Of a DNA stretch of 64,000 bases, positions 1-7,552 are shown in pieces. Under the pieces are notes generated by a model. The model ran no database searches. It was not told where the DNA came from and saw only the letters and a list, made by a program, of their open reading frames with translations. The DNA is taken from NCBI GenBank assembly GCA_948806215.1, contig CAQIDI010000001.1, positions 203,714 to 267,713 of the forward strand, given 5' to 3'. Both the position numbers and the translations under genes were made by a program. Source of the stretch: an uncultured Eubacteriales bacterium (GTDB lineage: Bacteria > Bacillota > Clostridia > Christensenellales > UBA1242). Within the stretch, counting starts at the first letter, position 1; the number at the start of each line of letters is the position of its first letter.

Positions 1-2
1 AT

Positions 3-1103
3 ATAACCGATTATTATAGCATCGATCCAACACTCGGAACTGAACAAGATTTTAGAGATTTGGTTAATACTTGCCACAAAAACGGAATTAGAATTATTTT
101 AGATGCTGTTTTAAATCACTCTTCAAGCAATCATCCAATGTTTTTAGATGTTTTAAAAAATGGTAAAAAATCAAAATATATTAACTACTATGTTATAAAT
201 TCGTTTAAAGGCAACAAGATTAACGAATATGATAGATTTGCTTTTGAAAACTATATGCCAAAACTAAACACTTCTAATTTAGAAACTCAAAAATATTTAA
301 TTGATATTTTAACATATTGGATTAAAGAATTTGATATTGACGGATGGCGGTTTGATGTTGCAAACGAAATTGGACACGCTTTTATTAAAAAAATTAGAAC
401 TGCAATTAAAGAAGTTAAGCCCGAAGCTTTTATGCTTGGCGAAATTTGGCACGATGGATGCGACTTTTTGCTTGGCGACGAATACGATGGCATTACTAAC
501 TTTACTTTAAAGGATTTATTGTTTGAATACATTAAAGACAATGCATCAGCCAAACACTTTGCCGAAAAATTAAACCGCTACTTATCTAGCTTACCTCAAC
601 AAGCAATAACTTCCAACTCAAATTTCTTATGCAATCACGATACTCACAGAATTGCATCAGAAATTAAAGATAAAAACACGTTGATGTCGCTTATTGCAAT
701 TCAGTTTATTTTCCCCGGCACTCCACTAATCTACTATGGCGAAGAGATTGGAATGGAACATCATCCAGAACATTCTGGAGATAAAGGTGCAAGGTCGTTA
801 ATGGAATTTGATAAAGTTAAGAATAACGAATTGTTTGAATTTTACAAAAAGATGATAAGATTAAAAACCAAAAATGTTTGTTTAAGCAGTAATGATTATA
901 ACGTTGAAAGCATTAACGACTTATTAGTTATAATAAGACAGCACAATAATAAACAAGTAAAACTTATTGTTAACACAACTAATAAAGATAAAAAAATAAA
1001 ATTAGAAGGTAACTATAAAAACTATTTAACTAATCAACAATATAACCTAGGCGATAAAATTAAAGTGCTAAACAACAACTTTGTTATTCTAGTTAAAGAT
1101 TAA
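3..1103 (+). CDS. GH13 alpha-amylase-family glycosidase (neopullulanase/cyclomaltodextrinase-like), 5' end missing
   Basis: The reading frame is open from base 3, so this is the C-terminal part of a gene entering from the left edge. All four GH13 regions in the visible part are intact: DAVLNH (nt 102-119), GWRFDVANE with the nucleophile Asp at nt 354-356, the acid/base Glu in GEIWH (nt 441-443), and NHD with the transition-state Asp at nt 639-641. The motif wording resembles neopullulanase, maltogenic amylase or cyclomaltodextrinase enzymes that open alpha-1,4/1,6 glucans. No signal peptide can be judged because the N-terminus is absent. A small C-terminal beta domain follows the barrel. Exact substrate is inference; the family is clear. 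Confidence 0.9.
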   Translation: MTDYYSIDPTLGTEQDFRDLVNTCHKNGIRIILDAVLNHSSSNHPMFLDVLKNGKKSKYINYYVINSFKGNKINEYDRFAFENYMPKLNTSNLETQKYLIDILTYWIKEFDIDGWRFDVANEIGHAFIKKIRTAIKEVKPEAFMLGEIWHDGCDFLLGDEYDGITNFTLKDLLFEYIKDNASAKHFAEKLNRYLSSLPQQAITSNSNFLCNHDTHRIASEIKDKNTLMSLIAIQFIFPGTPLIYYGEEIGMEHHPEHSGDKGARSLMEFDKVKNNELFEFYKKMIRLKTKNVCLSSNDYNVESINDLLVIIRQHNNKQVKLIVNTTNKDKKIKLEGNYKNYLTNQQYNLGDKIKVLNNNFVILVKD

Positions 1104-1130
1104 AAAAGAGTAAAAATTCACTCTTTTTTA
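1103..1130 (+). terminator. Rho-independent terminator after the GH13 gene
   Basis: A 9-bp stem (1103-1111 with 1120-1128) and 8-nt loop end in a T run. It overlaps the stop codon of the amylase gene. Confidence 0.75.
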
Positions 1131-1180
1131 TTTTTAATTTAATAAAAAATTTATATTTGAAAATAAAGTTTTTATTTTAT

Positions 1181-1209
1181 TTGATTTTGAAATTATAAAA
1201 TAGTAAAAT
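1181..1209 (+). promoter_or_regulatory. Sigma-A-type promoter for the MscS gene
   Basis: TTGATT (1181-1186), a 17-nt spacer and TAAAAT (1204-1209) lie just upstream of the strong ribosome site of the next gene. In such AT-rich DNA matches occur by chance, so support is moderate. Confidence 0.45.
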
Positions 1210-1234
1210 TCTTATGTACAAAGGAGGATTATAT

Positions 1235-2347
1235 ATGGATTGGTCAAAAATTTGGTTGGATATTTGCAACTATTTTAAATCCAACATTTGGAATATTGTT
1301 TTATTTTTTGCAATATTACTAGTTGGAATAATAGTAATTAAAGTTTTACTTTCTGTAATTAGAAAAATTCTTAAACACACTAAAATGGAAAAAATTGCAC
1401 AACAATTTATTTGCACAATACTTAAGTTTTTGTTGTGGTTATTATTAATTCTACTTCTTCTTTCTCAATTAGGAGTTGAAATAACAGGAATATTAACTGC
1501 ATTTAGTGCTGTTATCTTAGCCGTTGGTATGGCGTTACAAAATGCTATTTCTAACGTTGCAAATGGTATTATTATTATTTCGAGCCATATGTTTAAAAAA
1601 GGCGATTATATTATAACAAATGGTGTTGAAGGCAACATAACCGACATTAACTTTATGTTTACTACCCTAATCACCACCGATAACAGAAAAATAACATTAC
1701 CTAACAGCAATCTTTTAAACAACAATGTAACAAACCTTGGTGCATATCCGAAACGCCGAGTTGATTTTACTTTTTCAGTTGCATATGAAAGCAATGTTGA
1801 AAATGTTAAACAAATTGTTACCGATGTTATGAAAAGCAACGGAAAAGTTTATCTTGACCCAGCACCATTTTGCAGATTAAAATTTTTAAGTGCAAGCAGT
1901 ATTGATTTTTTTGCAAACTGTTGGTGCGATAACGAAGATTATTGGGATGTTTACTACTACATAATTGAAAATGTTTATAACGAATTTAAACGTAAAAACA
2001 TTTCAGTCCCTTATAATCAACTAGAAATTAGAGAACGCAAAGATAAAGTTACAATGCCTATTGTTGGAAAATCCCTACCAAAACGTGAAGAAAAAGTTAG
2101 AATTAAAAAAGAAGAAAATGCAATGGAAACTTTTACAAAAATATTTACTCATAAAACCATTGGTAATAAAAAACAAAACAATCAAAATACAATAATTGAA
2201 AATAAAGAAACCAAACCACAAACTAAAGAAATTATTAAAGAAGAAAAATCCACAAATACTAAAACACAAAGTAAAAAAAATGTTAAAACATCACAAAAAT
2301 CAGTTGCAACTAAATCCACAAAAACCGATAAAAATAAAAAAGATTAA
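1235..2347 (+). CDS. MscS-family mechanosensitive channel with Lys-rich C-terminal tail
   Basis: This small-conductance mechanosensitive channel would release solutes on hypo-osmotic shock. I start at 1235, not the in-frame ATG at 1214, because AAAGGAGG (1220-1227) sits inside the upstream codons and 7 nt before ATG 1235. Three membrane segments are visible (about residues 17-42, 60-80 and 84-112). The third is the Gly/Ala-rich pore helix, running into the beta domain (FKKGDYI, then TLPNSNL, an MscS hallmark). After about residue 265 the family fold ends and a ~100-residue Lys/Thr/Asn tail begins, which MscS does not need. The tail is presumably cytoplasmic and disordered. The gene is monocistronic, bounded by terminators. 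Confidence 0.9.
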   Translation: MDWSKIWLDICNYFKSNIWNIVLFFAILLVGIIVIKVLLSVIRKILKHTKMEKIAQQFICTILKFLLWLLLILLLLSQLGVEITGILTAFSAVILAVGMALQNAISNVANGIIIISSHMFKKGDYIITNGVEGNITDINFMFTTLITTDNRKITLPNSNLLNNNVTNLGAYPKRRVDFTFSVAYESNVENVKQIVTDVMKSNGKVYLDPAPFCRLKFLSASSIDFFANCWCDNEDYWDVYYYIIENVYNEFKRKNISVPYNQLEIRERKDKVTMPIVGKSLPKREEKVRIKKEENAMETFTKIFTHKTIGNKKQNNQNTIIENKETKPQTKEIIKEEKSTNTKTQSKKNVKTSQKSVATKSTKTDKNKKD

Positions 2348-2351
2348 TACC

Positions 2352-2388
2352 ACAAAAAAGAAAACAGAAAAACTGTTTTCTTTTTTGT
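2352..2388 (+). terminator. Terminator after the MscS gene
   Basis: A perfect 16-bp stem (2352-2367 with 2373-2388) with a 5-nt loop; the lower stem is A:T, so the T run is inside the 3' arm. Confidence 0.8.
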
Positions 2389-2574
2389 AGTATTATTAAT
2401 TAAAATTAATATAAAATCTTAAAATTTAAAAACAGTAAAATGGAAGTTATATTTAACGAACTTTTCAGTTTTATAATATATAATGCATTTAAGTATTACA
2501 CTAATAACTATTTAAACTATTACCACTAATAAAAGCTTTAAAAAATATTATCAACAATAAATGTTACTTTAATT

Positions 2575-2695
2575 AGTGCCGATTGCGACGCGTTAAGCAA
2601 ACTTGTTGGTGGCTAGTTTGTAGCCAAAGCTGTTAGCAACTTTGTTTAGGTGTGGGTGCGACAGCGCAACCCGAAGATGCCCGCCTAAAAAACTT
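2575..2695. other. Isolated GC-rich, structured element of unknown nature
   Basis: In the gene-free stretch 2391-2743, about 113 bases are roughly 52% G+C, while flanking intergenic DNA is near 20%. No open frame longer than about 32 codons crosses it. It can fold: a perfect 6-bp hairpin TGGCTA/TAGCCA, a GC-rich hairpin GGGTGCG/CGCAACCC, and near-repeats resembling AACAAAGTTGCT and AACAAGTTTGCT on the minus strand. I do not recognise an Rfam family. It could be a small structured RNA or one copy of a dispersed intergenic repeat; no second copy is in this window. Strand is unknown. Confidence 0.5.
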
Positions 2696-2713
2696 TACAT
2701 TTTTTTAAATAAA

Positions 2714-2740
2714 AAAATAGTATCATTTAGATACTATTTT
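2714..2740 (-). terminator. Terminator of the tRNA-Leu transcript
   Basis: An 11-bp stem (2714-2724 with 2730-2740), followed on the minus strand by a run of seven T, starts four bases beyond the tRNA 3' end. Confidence 0.8.
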
Positions 2741-2743
2741 AAC

Positions 2744-2830
2744 TGGTGCCGAAGGCGGGAGTCGAACCCGCACGAAGTTGCCTTCGCTGGATTTTGAGTC
2801 CAGTGCGTCTGCCAATTTCACCACTTCGGC
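2744..2830 (-). tRNA. tRNA-Leu, anticodon CAA
   Basis: This is a class II tRNA of 87 nt. The 7-bp acceptor stem GCCGAAG/CTTCGGC, the anticodon loop CTCAAAA between CTGGA and TCCAG, a long variable arm (CGAAG/CTTCG), the T arm with GGTTCGA and an encoded 3' CCA are all present. Anticodon CAA reads UUG. A good promoter lies upstream and a terminator directly downstream, so it is a single-gene unit. Confidence 0.97.
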
Positions 2831-2843
2831 AAATTACAAAAAT

Positions 2844-2872
2844 ATAATATCATAAAAATAGTATGTTTGCAA
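2844..2872 (-). promoter_or_regulatory. Sigma-A-type promoter for tRNA-Leu
   Basis: On the minus strand TTGCAA (2867-2872), a 17-nt spacer and TATTAT (2844-2849) place the start about 7 bases before the mature tRNA 5' end. Confidence 0.7.
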
Positions 2873-2980
2873 TTTTATTTATTAAATTTTAAATTATAAA
2901 TTTTGCAAATTTTTAGTATTTACATTGCAACTTATTAATGGTAAACTTAATAATAGATATTATTTTTTAAGGTTTTAACA

Positions 2981-3481
2981 ATGAGTAATAAAATTTTTAA
3001 TAAAACAATTCCATATATTTATGCTTTATGCAAATTGCATAAAGCAATTAAAATTGTTGAAAGCAAAACTGAACATAATAAACTCGATAAAGACTACTTA
3101 GAAACATTTTATAGGAATCTTAATTTCAATTTAGATAAAATAAAAACAATTATAAGTGGTGTACCATTTGAAAATTTCAAACAATTTATTAACAACAAAA
3201 AGTTATTTTTTCTATCTGCCGCAGTTAATCCACCTAAGGATATGATAGAATCAGTTAAAAAAGAACGCGCACATATAAAAGCAATGACAGATGTTAATTT
3301 CAGTTTTAGTAGCAGTTTTGATTACTTAATGTTAAATGAAAAAAATCCTGAATACAAACAAATTGCAAAAAACTATGCTAACACAAATTTAGAAAAGTTT
3401 GAAATATTTGAAAAACACTACTTACCTGGTTTTGAAAAAACTCCAACAAACAAAGCAAATAATTTAATTACAAAGAAATAA
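2981..3481 (+). CDS. Hypothetical protein, 166 aa, unrecognised
   Basis: I do not recognise this protein. It is a soluble, Lys/Asn-rich, mostly helical sequence with no signal peptide or membrane segment. The central part has alternating hydrophobics (KTIISGVPFENFKQF) and a Ser/Phe-rich patch (NFSFSSSFDY). AAGG lies 7 nt before the ATG, and a possible promoter (TTGCAA at 2925, 17 nt, TAATAA) lies upstream. It converges on a GNAT gene with which it shares a terminator. The neighbourhood is one of small lineage-specific genes. It has normal base composition for the window. Confidence 0.7.
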   Translation: MSNKIFNKTIPYIYALCKLHKAIKIVESKTEHNKLDKDYLETFYRNLNFNLDKIKTIISGVPFENFKQFINNKKLFFLSAAVNPPKDMIESVKKERAHIKAMTDVNFSFSSSFDYLMLNEKNPEYKQIAKNYANTNLEKFEIFEKHYLPGFEKTPTNKANNLITKK

Positions 3482-3513
3482 AAAAACAACAACCTATTTG
3501 GTTGCTGTTTTTT
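3481..3513. terminator. Bidirectional terminator between convergent genes
   Basis: A 14-bp stem (3481-3494 with 3500-3513) with one A/C mismatch, which is G-U on the minus-strand RNA. A runs on one side and T runs on the other serve both genes. Confidence 0.75.
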
Positions 3514-4090
3514 ATTTTCTTAAACTTTTTTGCATATTAACCATTTTATGCAAAAATTGTTTTTGCTCAAGTGGTAAACTGTTTAGCTTTTCGACACTAT
3601 TCCACTGCTGACTAAATTCCCACATACTATCAGCATCATAACCATTTGGTTTTTTAGTTATTTTGCAACCAAGGCCTTTATAAATATCAAGTAGTTTCAT
3701 TGTTTCTTCCTTGTAGGATACACCATTACCCGATACTCCTTTAATAGCATCGGTTGGAGAAGCATATCCATAAAGATTAGTTGCACCAACACTATCTGCG
3801 TGAGCAAGTGCTAAGTTAAACATAAATCTACCAAGCCCACAGCGTTGAAAATCGTAATCACATTCAAATTGTGAAATAAAAATGCGATCCTTGCTACAAT
3901 TATATCTTATTTCGCCAACTTCCTTAATTGAATGTTTATCATCGTATAAAAGTATGCTTGTGTGAGCTCCACCAAACAAATAAACGCAAAGTAAATTTTT
4001 ATTTAATTTTTCAAAATAAAAAGTGTTTGCAACATATTGACGTGTTATGCCATTAATATTATTTATAATATCTAAATATTCTTTTTCCAT
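3512..4090 (-). CDS. GNAT-family N-acetyltransferase
   Basis: The central region reads as a GNAT acyltransferase core: strand-rich ISQFECDYDF, then the acetyl-CoA pyrophosphate loop QRCGLG and a following helix, then NLYGYASP. At 192 residues it is longer than a minimal GNAT (about 150). The extra N-terminal 40 residues and C-terminal 50 residues are unassigned. The substrate is not predictable. There is no ribosome site; instead TTGAAA-17-TAATAT places the transcription start at or next to the ATG (see promoter entry), suggesting a leaderless message. A second small GNAT at 62842 shares this feature. Confidence 0.8.
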   Translation of the reverse strand: MEKEYLDIINNINGITRQYVANTFYFEKLNKNLLCVYLFGGAHTSILLYDDKHSIKEVGEIRYNCSKDRIFISQFECDYDFQRCGLGRFMFNLALAHADSVGATNLYGYASPTDAIKGVSGNGVSYKEETMKLLDIYKGLGCKITKKPNGYDADSMWEFSQQWNSVEKLNSLPLEQKQFLHKMVNMQKSLRK

Positions 4091-4096
4091 ATTTTT

Positions 4097-4125
4097 ATAT
4101 TAACATTTAATTAAATTTATTTCAA
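4097..4125 (-). promoter_or_regulatory. Promoter for a leaderless GNAT mRNA
   Basis: TTGAAA (4120-4125), 17 nt and TAATAT (4097-4102) on the minus strand end exactly 6 nt before the ATG. Transcription would start at the initiator codon. Confidence 0.55.
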
Positions 4126-4150
4126 TACCCAATTTATTATAAAACTTAAA

Positions 4151-4175
4151 AAAGATATAGCTACACTATATCTTT
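4151..4175 (-). terminator. Terminator of the thyX-like gene
   Basis: A 10-bp stem (4151-4160 with 4166-4175) overlaps the stop codon and is followed on the minus strand by a T-rich tail. Confidence 0.75.
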
Positions 4176-5374
4176 CTTGTTTCGTTAATGCCTTCTTTAA
4201 ATCCGCAAGGCATTGTGCAAGTGTAACCACTAAAAGTGCAACGTGAACCTTTCATAAAATCAGATAGTTCTTCTGCTCTAGCGTGCTTTTTAGATTTTAG
4301 TGCTTTACTATATTTTTTTAGTTGCAAATTTGCAAGTTCGTTAATTTCTAGTTGTGCTGTTGTGCATTTGCGTTCGTATAGTTTTAACACAAACGAATCT
4401 AATGTTCCTGCTTCGTGGCAAGTAAATAACATACCCTGTGGCACATTTTCTTCGTTTGAAGAAATATCAGTTAACCATTGCTTAGAAAGTTCTTTGTTCC
4501 CACTAATAATAGGTGGAACATAGTAGGTTGGTTTTTTAGGAATGTCGTTCATACTGCACCACAAAGTTCTGTGTCGAATGTTTTGTGCAAAGCAAGGAAT
4601 AGTTGCTTTAAATGTGGTTTGATAAACATCTCCAAAATATTCTTCTGGGTCTGGTTTAGTGTTAATTAATGTGAATGTTCGGTTCTTACCATTTTTTATT
4701 AGAAGTTCATCAATATATGGTAACTTACTTAGTTCGTTATAAAACTCTTTAATTTCTGGCATTAATTTTTGATAGAACTTTTTATCGCTGCCTTTTTCTA
4801 TTAGTTCTTTAAAGAAACCATATAAGTAGTTTAGTTGCCTATAAGATATTGTGTAAACCATTATTACTCCGCGAGAATAAATAGAGTTTAAGTATCTTGC
4901 ATTTTCCATAGCCAATTTTTTTATTTTTAAATCAGTAAAGAATTTAGGATTAGAATTTTTATATGCTTTAGAAATTTCTTCTTCAAAAATTTTGCACCAT
5001 TTGTTATAAAGTTCTTCTTCTTGTTTAGAACCTTTAATAACAGTATATCTACCCGATTTTTCGCTAGTAACATACCACTTTTCGTTATTTAATAACATTG
5101 CCATAGCTTTTGAAATTCCACTAAGTTCTAGTGTTAAAAAGTTATGGTCATAAACACTATGGTGTCCACCAACTTTTGTTTGTTTAATTCTTCCTAAAGT
5201 TTTTTTGCGTGGTTCTTTGTTAATAACTTCGTAGGTATCCTTCATATAGCAAACACCTGCGTGTTTACCACTTAAATCGTCAAAAGCATCCTTACCCTTG
5301 TAATTTTTCCAAAACTTTAACTTTTCGCTAAATTTTTTTTCTTTAACTGTTTTAGCTATTATCTTAACGTACAT
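4166..5374 (-). CDS. Divergent ThyX-family (flavin-dependent thymidylate synthase-like) protein
   Basis: The fold signature is that of ThyX, which methylates dUMP using methylene-tetrahydrofolate and FAD. Residues 70-77 read GHHSVYDH, then FLTLELSGISKA, then SEKSGRY near 104-110; near the C-terminus FVLKLYERKCTTAQLEIN matches the ThyX strand-helix before the end. The canonical RHRxxSxNxxSxR loop is altered: the RHR position is NNE, although the distal SxR survives. A separate RHR (IRHRTLW) occurs in the second half. At 402 residues it is much longer than the usual ~220-250. A good ribosome site (GGGAGG) and a TTGACA promoter precede it. It may be a long clostridial ThyX subfamily or an altered enzyme; thyA is not in the window. 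Confidence 0.75.
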   Translation of the reverse strand: MYVKIIAKTVKEKKFSEKLKFWKNYKGKDAFDDLSGKHAGVCYMKDTYEVINKEPRKKTLGRIKQTKVGGHHSVYDHNFLTLELSGISKAMAMLLNNEKWYVTSEKSGRYTVIKGSKQEEELYNKWCKIFEEEISKAYKNSNPKFFTDLKIKKLAMENARYLNSIYSRGVIMVYTISYRQLNYLYGFFKELIEKGSDKKFYQKLMPEIKEFYNELSKLPYIDELLIKNGKNRTFTLINTKPDPEEYFGDVYQTTFKATIPCFAQNIRHRTLWCSMNDIPKKPTYYVPPIISGNKELSKQWLTDISSNEENVPQGMLFTCHEAGTLDSFVLKLYERKCTTAQLEINELANLQLKKYSKALKSKKHARAEELSDFMKGSRCTFSGYTCTMPCGFKEGINETRKI

Positions 5375-5402
5375 TTTTTATTTCCTCCCAACCATTTAAT
5401 TA

Positions 5403-5431
5403 ATGGTATCACAGGGTAAAAAAAGTGTCAA
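5403..5431 (-). promoter_or_regulatory. Sigma-A-type promoter for the thyX-like gene
   Basis: Consensus TTGACA (5426-5431), 17-nt spacer, TACCAT (5403-5408) on the minus strand, upstream of a GGGAGG ribosome site. Confidence 0.6.
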
Positions 5432-5439
5432 ATTTTAGC

Positions 5440-6279
5440 TTAAAAATTTTGTAATATACTTCGTTGTTCGCTAATAGAATAATTATTAAACGCCAAGTTT
5501 ATTGCCGAGCCAATAATTCCACCACACATTTTAACAACCAAATTAATATCTTTAGGAGTTAACACTAAGTTATTAAAATTGTTTTTTAATAATTCGTTAA
5601 AATCGCTTATATTAAGCGTTGAATTGCCATTATGCATAGCATTGTTAATGGCAGAACTTATAAAACTCTTTGCATAAACAACAAGCGGAACACCAATCGA
5701 TAAAACTTTAGCTTTATTATATAAAGCATTTAACGATTTTCGCTTATTTCCCACACCGTGCCCTGGGGCTAACACTTTTGTGCTAAGCTGAAAATTGCCA
5801 CCAAGTGTGTTATAGTCGGTAGCGCATAAGGTATCGATTAAAATAATTAATTGTGGTTTTATGGTGCTAGCAACACTTTCAATAATATCTGCACTTTCAA
5901 TTCCAGTAAGCCCTAAAACACCAGTTGAAATTGCACTAACTTTTGTTTGTGCTTTTATTAGTTCTCTTGTTGCAATAACTTTTTTTAAAGTTTCGCTACC
6001 CAACCCATCGGCACTTAAATGCCTGTTGCCAAGCCCAACCACCAAAACACTGCTAACCTTTCCTGCCAATTTTTTTATGGCATTTGCCAAAGTATTTACT
6101 AAAAACTCTATTTCTTCTTCGTTACTACAAAAAAGATTTTTGTTGTTTATTAAACAATAACTAAAACCATCAAATTTAAAACTTTGCTTTGTTATTCCAT
6201 TTTTTAGATATTGTTTTTTACCAACATACTCCATTTTATTATGTTGCTGTTTAGCAATTTCTGAAATTAATTCGCTCAT
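5440..6279 (-). CDS. gpr: Spore germination protease GPR
   Basis: GPR is the aspartic endopeptidase that degrades small acid-soluble spore proteins at germination. Conserved blocks are all visible: VVGLGNRHLSADGLG (Asp 91), VLGLTGIESADI, LIILIDTLCATD (Asp 149), APGHGVGNKRKSLN, GVPLVVYA and LTPKDINLVV. The two Asp match the catalytic pair known in Bacillus GPR. At 279 residues it is shorter than Bacillus GPR (about 370); much of the usual N-terminal region is reduced. Its place next to rpsT-holA-comEC matches Bacillus order. It supports a sporulating organism. No clear ribosome site or sigma-G promoter could be fixed. Confidence 0.92.
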   Translation of the reverse strand: MSELISEIAKQQHNKMEYVGKKQYLKNGITKQSFKFDGFSYCLINNKNLFCSNEEEIEFLVNTLANAIKKLAGKVSSVLVVGLGNRHLSADGLGSETLKKVIATRELIKAQTKVSAISTGVLGLTGIESADIIESVASTIKPQLIILIDTLCATDYNTLGGNFQLSTKVLAPGHGVGNKRKSLNALYNKAKVLSIGVPLVVYAKSFISSAINNAMHNGNSTLNISDFNELLKNNFNNLVLTPKDINLVVKMCGGIIGSAINLAFNNYSISEQRSILQNF

Positions 6280-6420
6280 ATTATTTAATTATTTACATAA
6301 TAAAACAAAATATTCCATACAACATTTTAACTAATTTTTAAAAATAAAATAGAATTTTAAACTTTCTTGTCGAATTATGACATATATTTATTTATATGTT
6401 CAATTTTTTTTCATAAACTA

Positions 6421-6449
6421 TTGAAAACCCAAACCTTTAAATTTATACT
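6421..6449 (+). promoter_or_regulatory. Sigma-A-type promoter for the 80-aa protein
   Basis: TTGAAA (6421-6426), 17 nt, TATACT (6444-6449), then a 31-nt leader with an excellent ribosome site. Confidence 0.65.
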
Positions 6450-6480
6450 AGTATTACAAAAAAGGGGGAGGAAAAATTTT

Positions 6481-6723
6481 ATGGAAAAACTAAACACTAC
6501 TTTTACAAATTGGGAAACATTAATTAATAATTATATTGAAATATTAATTAAAAGCGAATCACTACACGATAAACTAGAAAGTTTATGCAATAAAGCATTA
6601 ACTAACCCTTCTAAGCAATTACAAAATCAAATAGTTAAAGTAAATTCTACTTTAAACAAGCTATTGGTAGAAACAATGGAATATATGAATGCCATTGATT
6701 ACTACTCGGTTAATATTGCCTAA
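6481..6723 (+). CDS. Small helical protein, 80 aa, unrecognised
   Basis: The frame is open further upstream, but ATG 6481 is chosen because GGGGGAGG lies 8-9 nt before it and the promoter ends at 6449. The protein is almost entirely predicted helix with heptad-like Leu/Ile spacing (ESLHDKLESLCNKAL, LNKLLVETMEYM), one Cys, and no membrane segment. It looks like a small coiled-coil or dimerising protein. It sits on the opposite strand between gpr and rpsT, inside an otherwise conserved gene order. Strong expression signals and a clean terminator suggest it is abundant. Function is unknown. Confidence 0.75.
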   Translation: MEKLNTTFTNWETLINNYIEILIKSESLHDKLESLCNKALTNPSKQLQNQIVKVNSTLNKLLVETMEYMNAIDYYSVNIA

Positions 6724-6731
6724 TTTGAAAT

Positions 6732-6757
6732 GTGAGATATTATTATCTCACTTTTTT
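6732..6757 (+). terminator. Terminator of the 80-aa gene
   Basis: An 8-bp stem GTGAGATA/TATCTCAC (6732-6739 with 6744-6751), 4-nt loop, six T. Confidence 0.85.
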
Positions 6758-6790
6758 GATGCCTTTTGTTATTAACAGCAAATTAAAACA

Positions 6791-6823
6791 AAAAAAAATC
6801 GTTTAATAAAAACGATTTTTTTT
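6791..6823 (-). terminator. Terminator of rpsT
   Basis: A 14-bp stem (6791-6804 with 6810-6823) rich in A:T with an internal ATCGTTT/AAACGAT core; on the minus strand it ends in a T run. Confidence 0.8.
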
Positions 6824-6828
6824 ATTTA

Positions 6829-7449
6829 CTATTCAGCTTTTTTAGTAGCTTTTTTTGCAGTTGTTTTTGTAGCAGCAGCTTTAGTGGTTGTTGCTTTCTT
6901 TTCTGCAGGTTTTTTAGCAGGCTCTTTTTTAGCTGCAGTTTCTTTTTTAGCAGTTGTTGCTTTTTTAGTTGCAGTTTTAGCTGGAGCTTCTTTTGCTACT
7001 GTTTCTGCTTTAGCAGTTTTTGTTGTAGCTTTTTTTGCAGGTGCTTTTTCAGTTGCAGTTTCAGCCTTTTTAGCTGTAGCGCGTTTTTTAGGTTCAGCCT
7101 TTACTTCTGCTTTAGCTTCAACTTTTTCTTCTACTTTAACTTCTGCTTTCTTTTCTACTTTTTTAACTTCAGTTTTTGCAACTGGAGCTTTAGCTTTAGA
7201 TAAAGCGGCAGATAATCTTGAAACCTTACGAGAAGCATTGTTTTTATGAATAACACCTTTGCTAGCTGCACTATCGATTAAAGAAATTGTTTCAACCAAT
7301 TTTGCTTCTGCTTGAGTTAATTCGCCATTTGCAATAAGAGCACGGAATTGTTTTGTGTAAGTTGCAATTGTTTTCTTAACAAAAGCATTTTCCTTTTTTT
7401 GACGATTAATAACTTTGATGCGTTTTTTTGCTGATTTAATATTTGCCAC
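6829..7449 (-). CDS. rpsT: 30S ribosomal protein S20 with long Lys/Ala-rich histone-H1-like tail
   Basis: Residues 1-86 are a normal S20: MANIKSAKKRIKV start, ENAFVKKTIATYTKQF, and HKNNASRKVSRLSAAL. S20 binds 16S rRNA early in 30S assembly. Normal S20 stops near residue 87, but here the frame continues without a stop for about 118 residues of KAPAKKAT, KKATTAKKE and KAEVKVEEK units, like eukaryotic H1 or bacterial Hc1/AlgP tails. Codons in the tail vary and are not a simple DNA repeat, so it is a selected coding segment. Start is GTG 7449 with AAGGAG 6 nt upstream. Neighbours holA and comEC are upstream; it has its own promoter and terminator. Confidence 0.95.
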   Translation of the reverse strand: MANIKSAKKRIKVINRQKKENAFVKKTIATYTKQFRALIANGELTQAEAKLVETISLIDSAASKGVIHKNNASRKVSRLSAALSKAKAPVAKTEVKKVEKKAEVKVEEKVEAKAEVKAEPKKRATAKKAETATEKAPAKKATTKTAKAETVAKEAPAKTATKKATTAKKETAAKKEPAKKPAEKKATTTKAAATKTTAKKATKKAE

Positions 7450-7493
7450 GATTTTTCTCCTTAATAATATTAACTATATTTGAAAACTGCTCT

Positions 7494-7522
7494 ATTTTAT
7501 CATAATAAAATAATTAATGCAA
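7494..7522 (-). promoter_or_regulatory. Sigma-A-type promoter for rpsT
   Basis: TTGCAT (7517-7522), 17 nt, TAAAAT (7494-7499) on the minus strand, about 45 nt before the GTG start. Confidence 0.65.
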
Positions 7523-7552
7523 GAAAAAACAATAATAAAATTGTTCAATTTT

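Noticed and set aside
2575..2695. Second tRNA or tmRNA in the GC-rich element
   Set aside because: No cloverleaf, T-arm GGTTCGA or tmRNA tag frame could be built; left as unknown.
3512..4090. Toxin of a GNAT toxin-antitoxin pair with the neighbouring 166-aa gene
   Set aside because: Genes are convergent, not an operon; no DUF1778/RHH antitoxin; the GNAT is too long for a TacT-type toxin.
6280..6330. Sigma-G promoter for gpr (GTATG or GAATA followed by a CATNNTA-like box)
   Set aside because: Candidates fit only in part, with wrong spacing or three of five defined bases; too weak in AT-rich DNA.
6840..7200. Tandem DNA repeat or CRISPR-like array in the S20 tail
   Set aside because: Repetition is at amino-acid level; DNA units vary in length and sequence and lack spacers.
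6884..7249. Long plus-strand open frame opposite rpsT
   Set aside because: It is the reverse-strand shadow of the Ala/Lys-rich S20 tail; no ribosome site and biased Ala/Phe/Val content.
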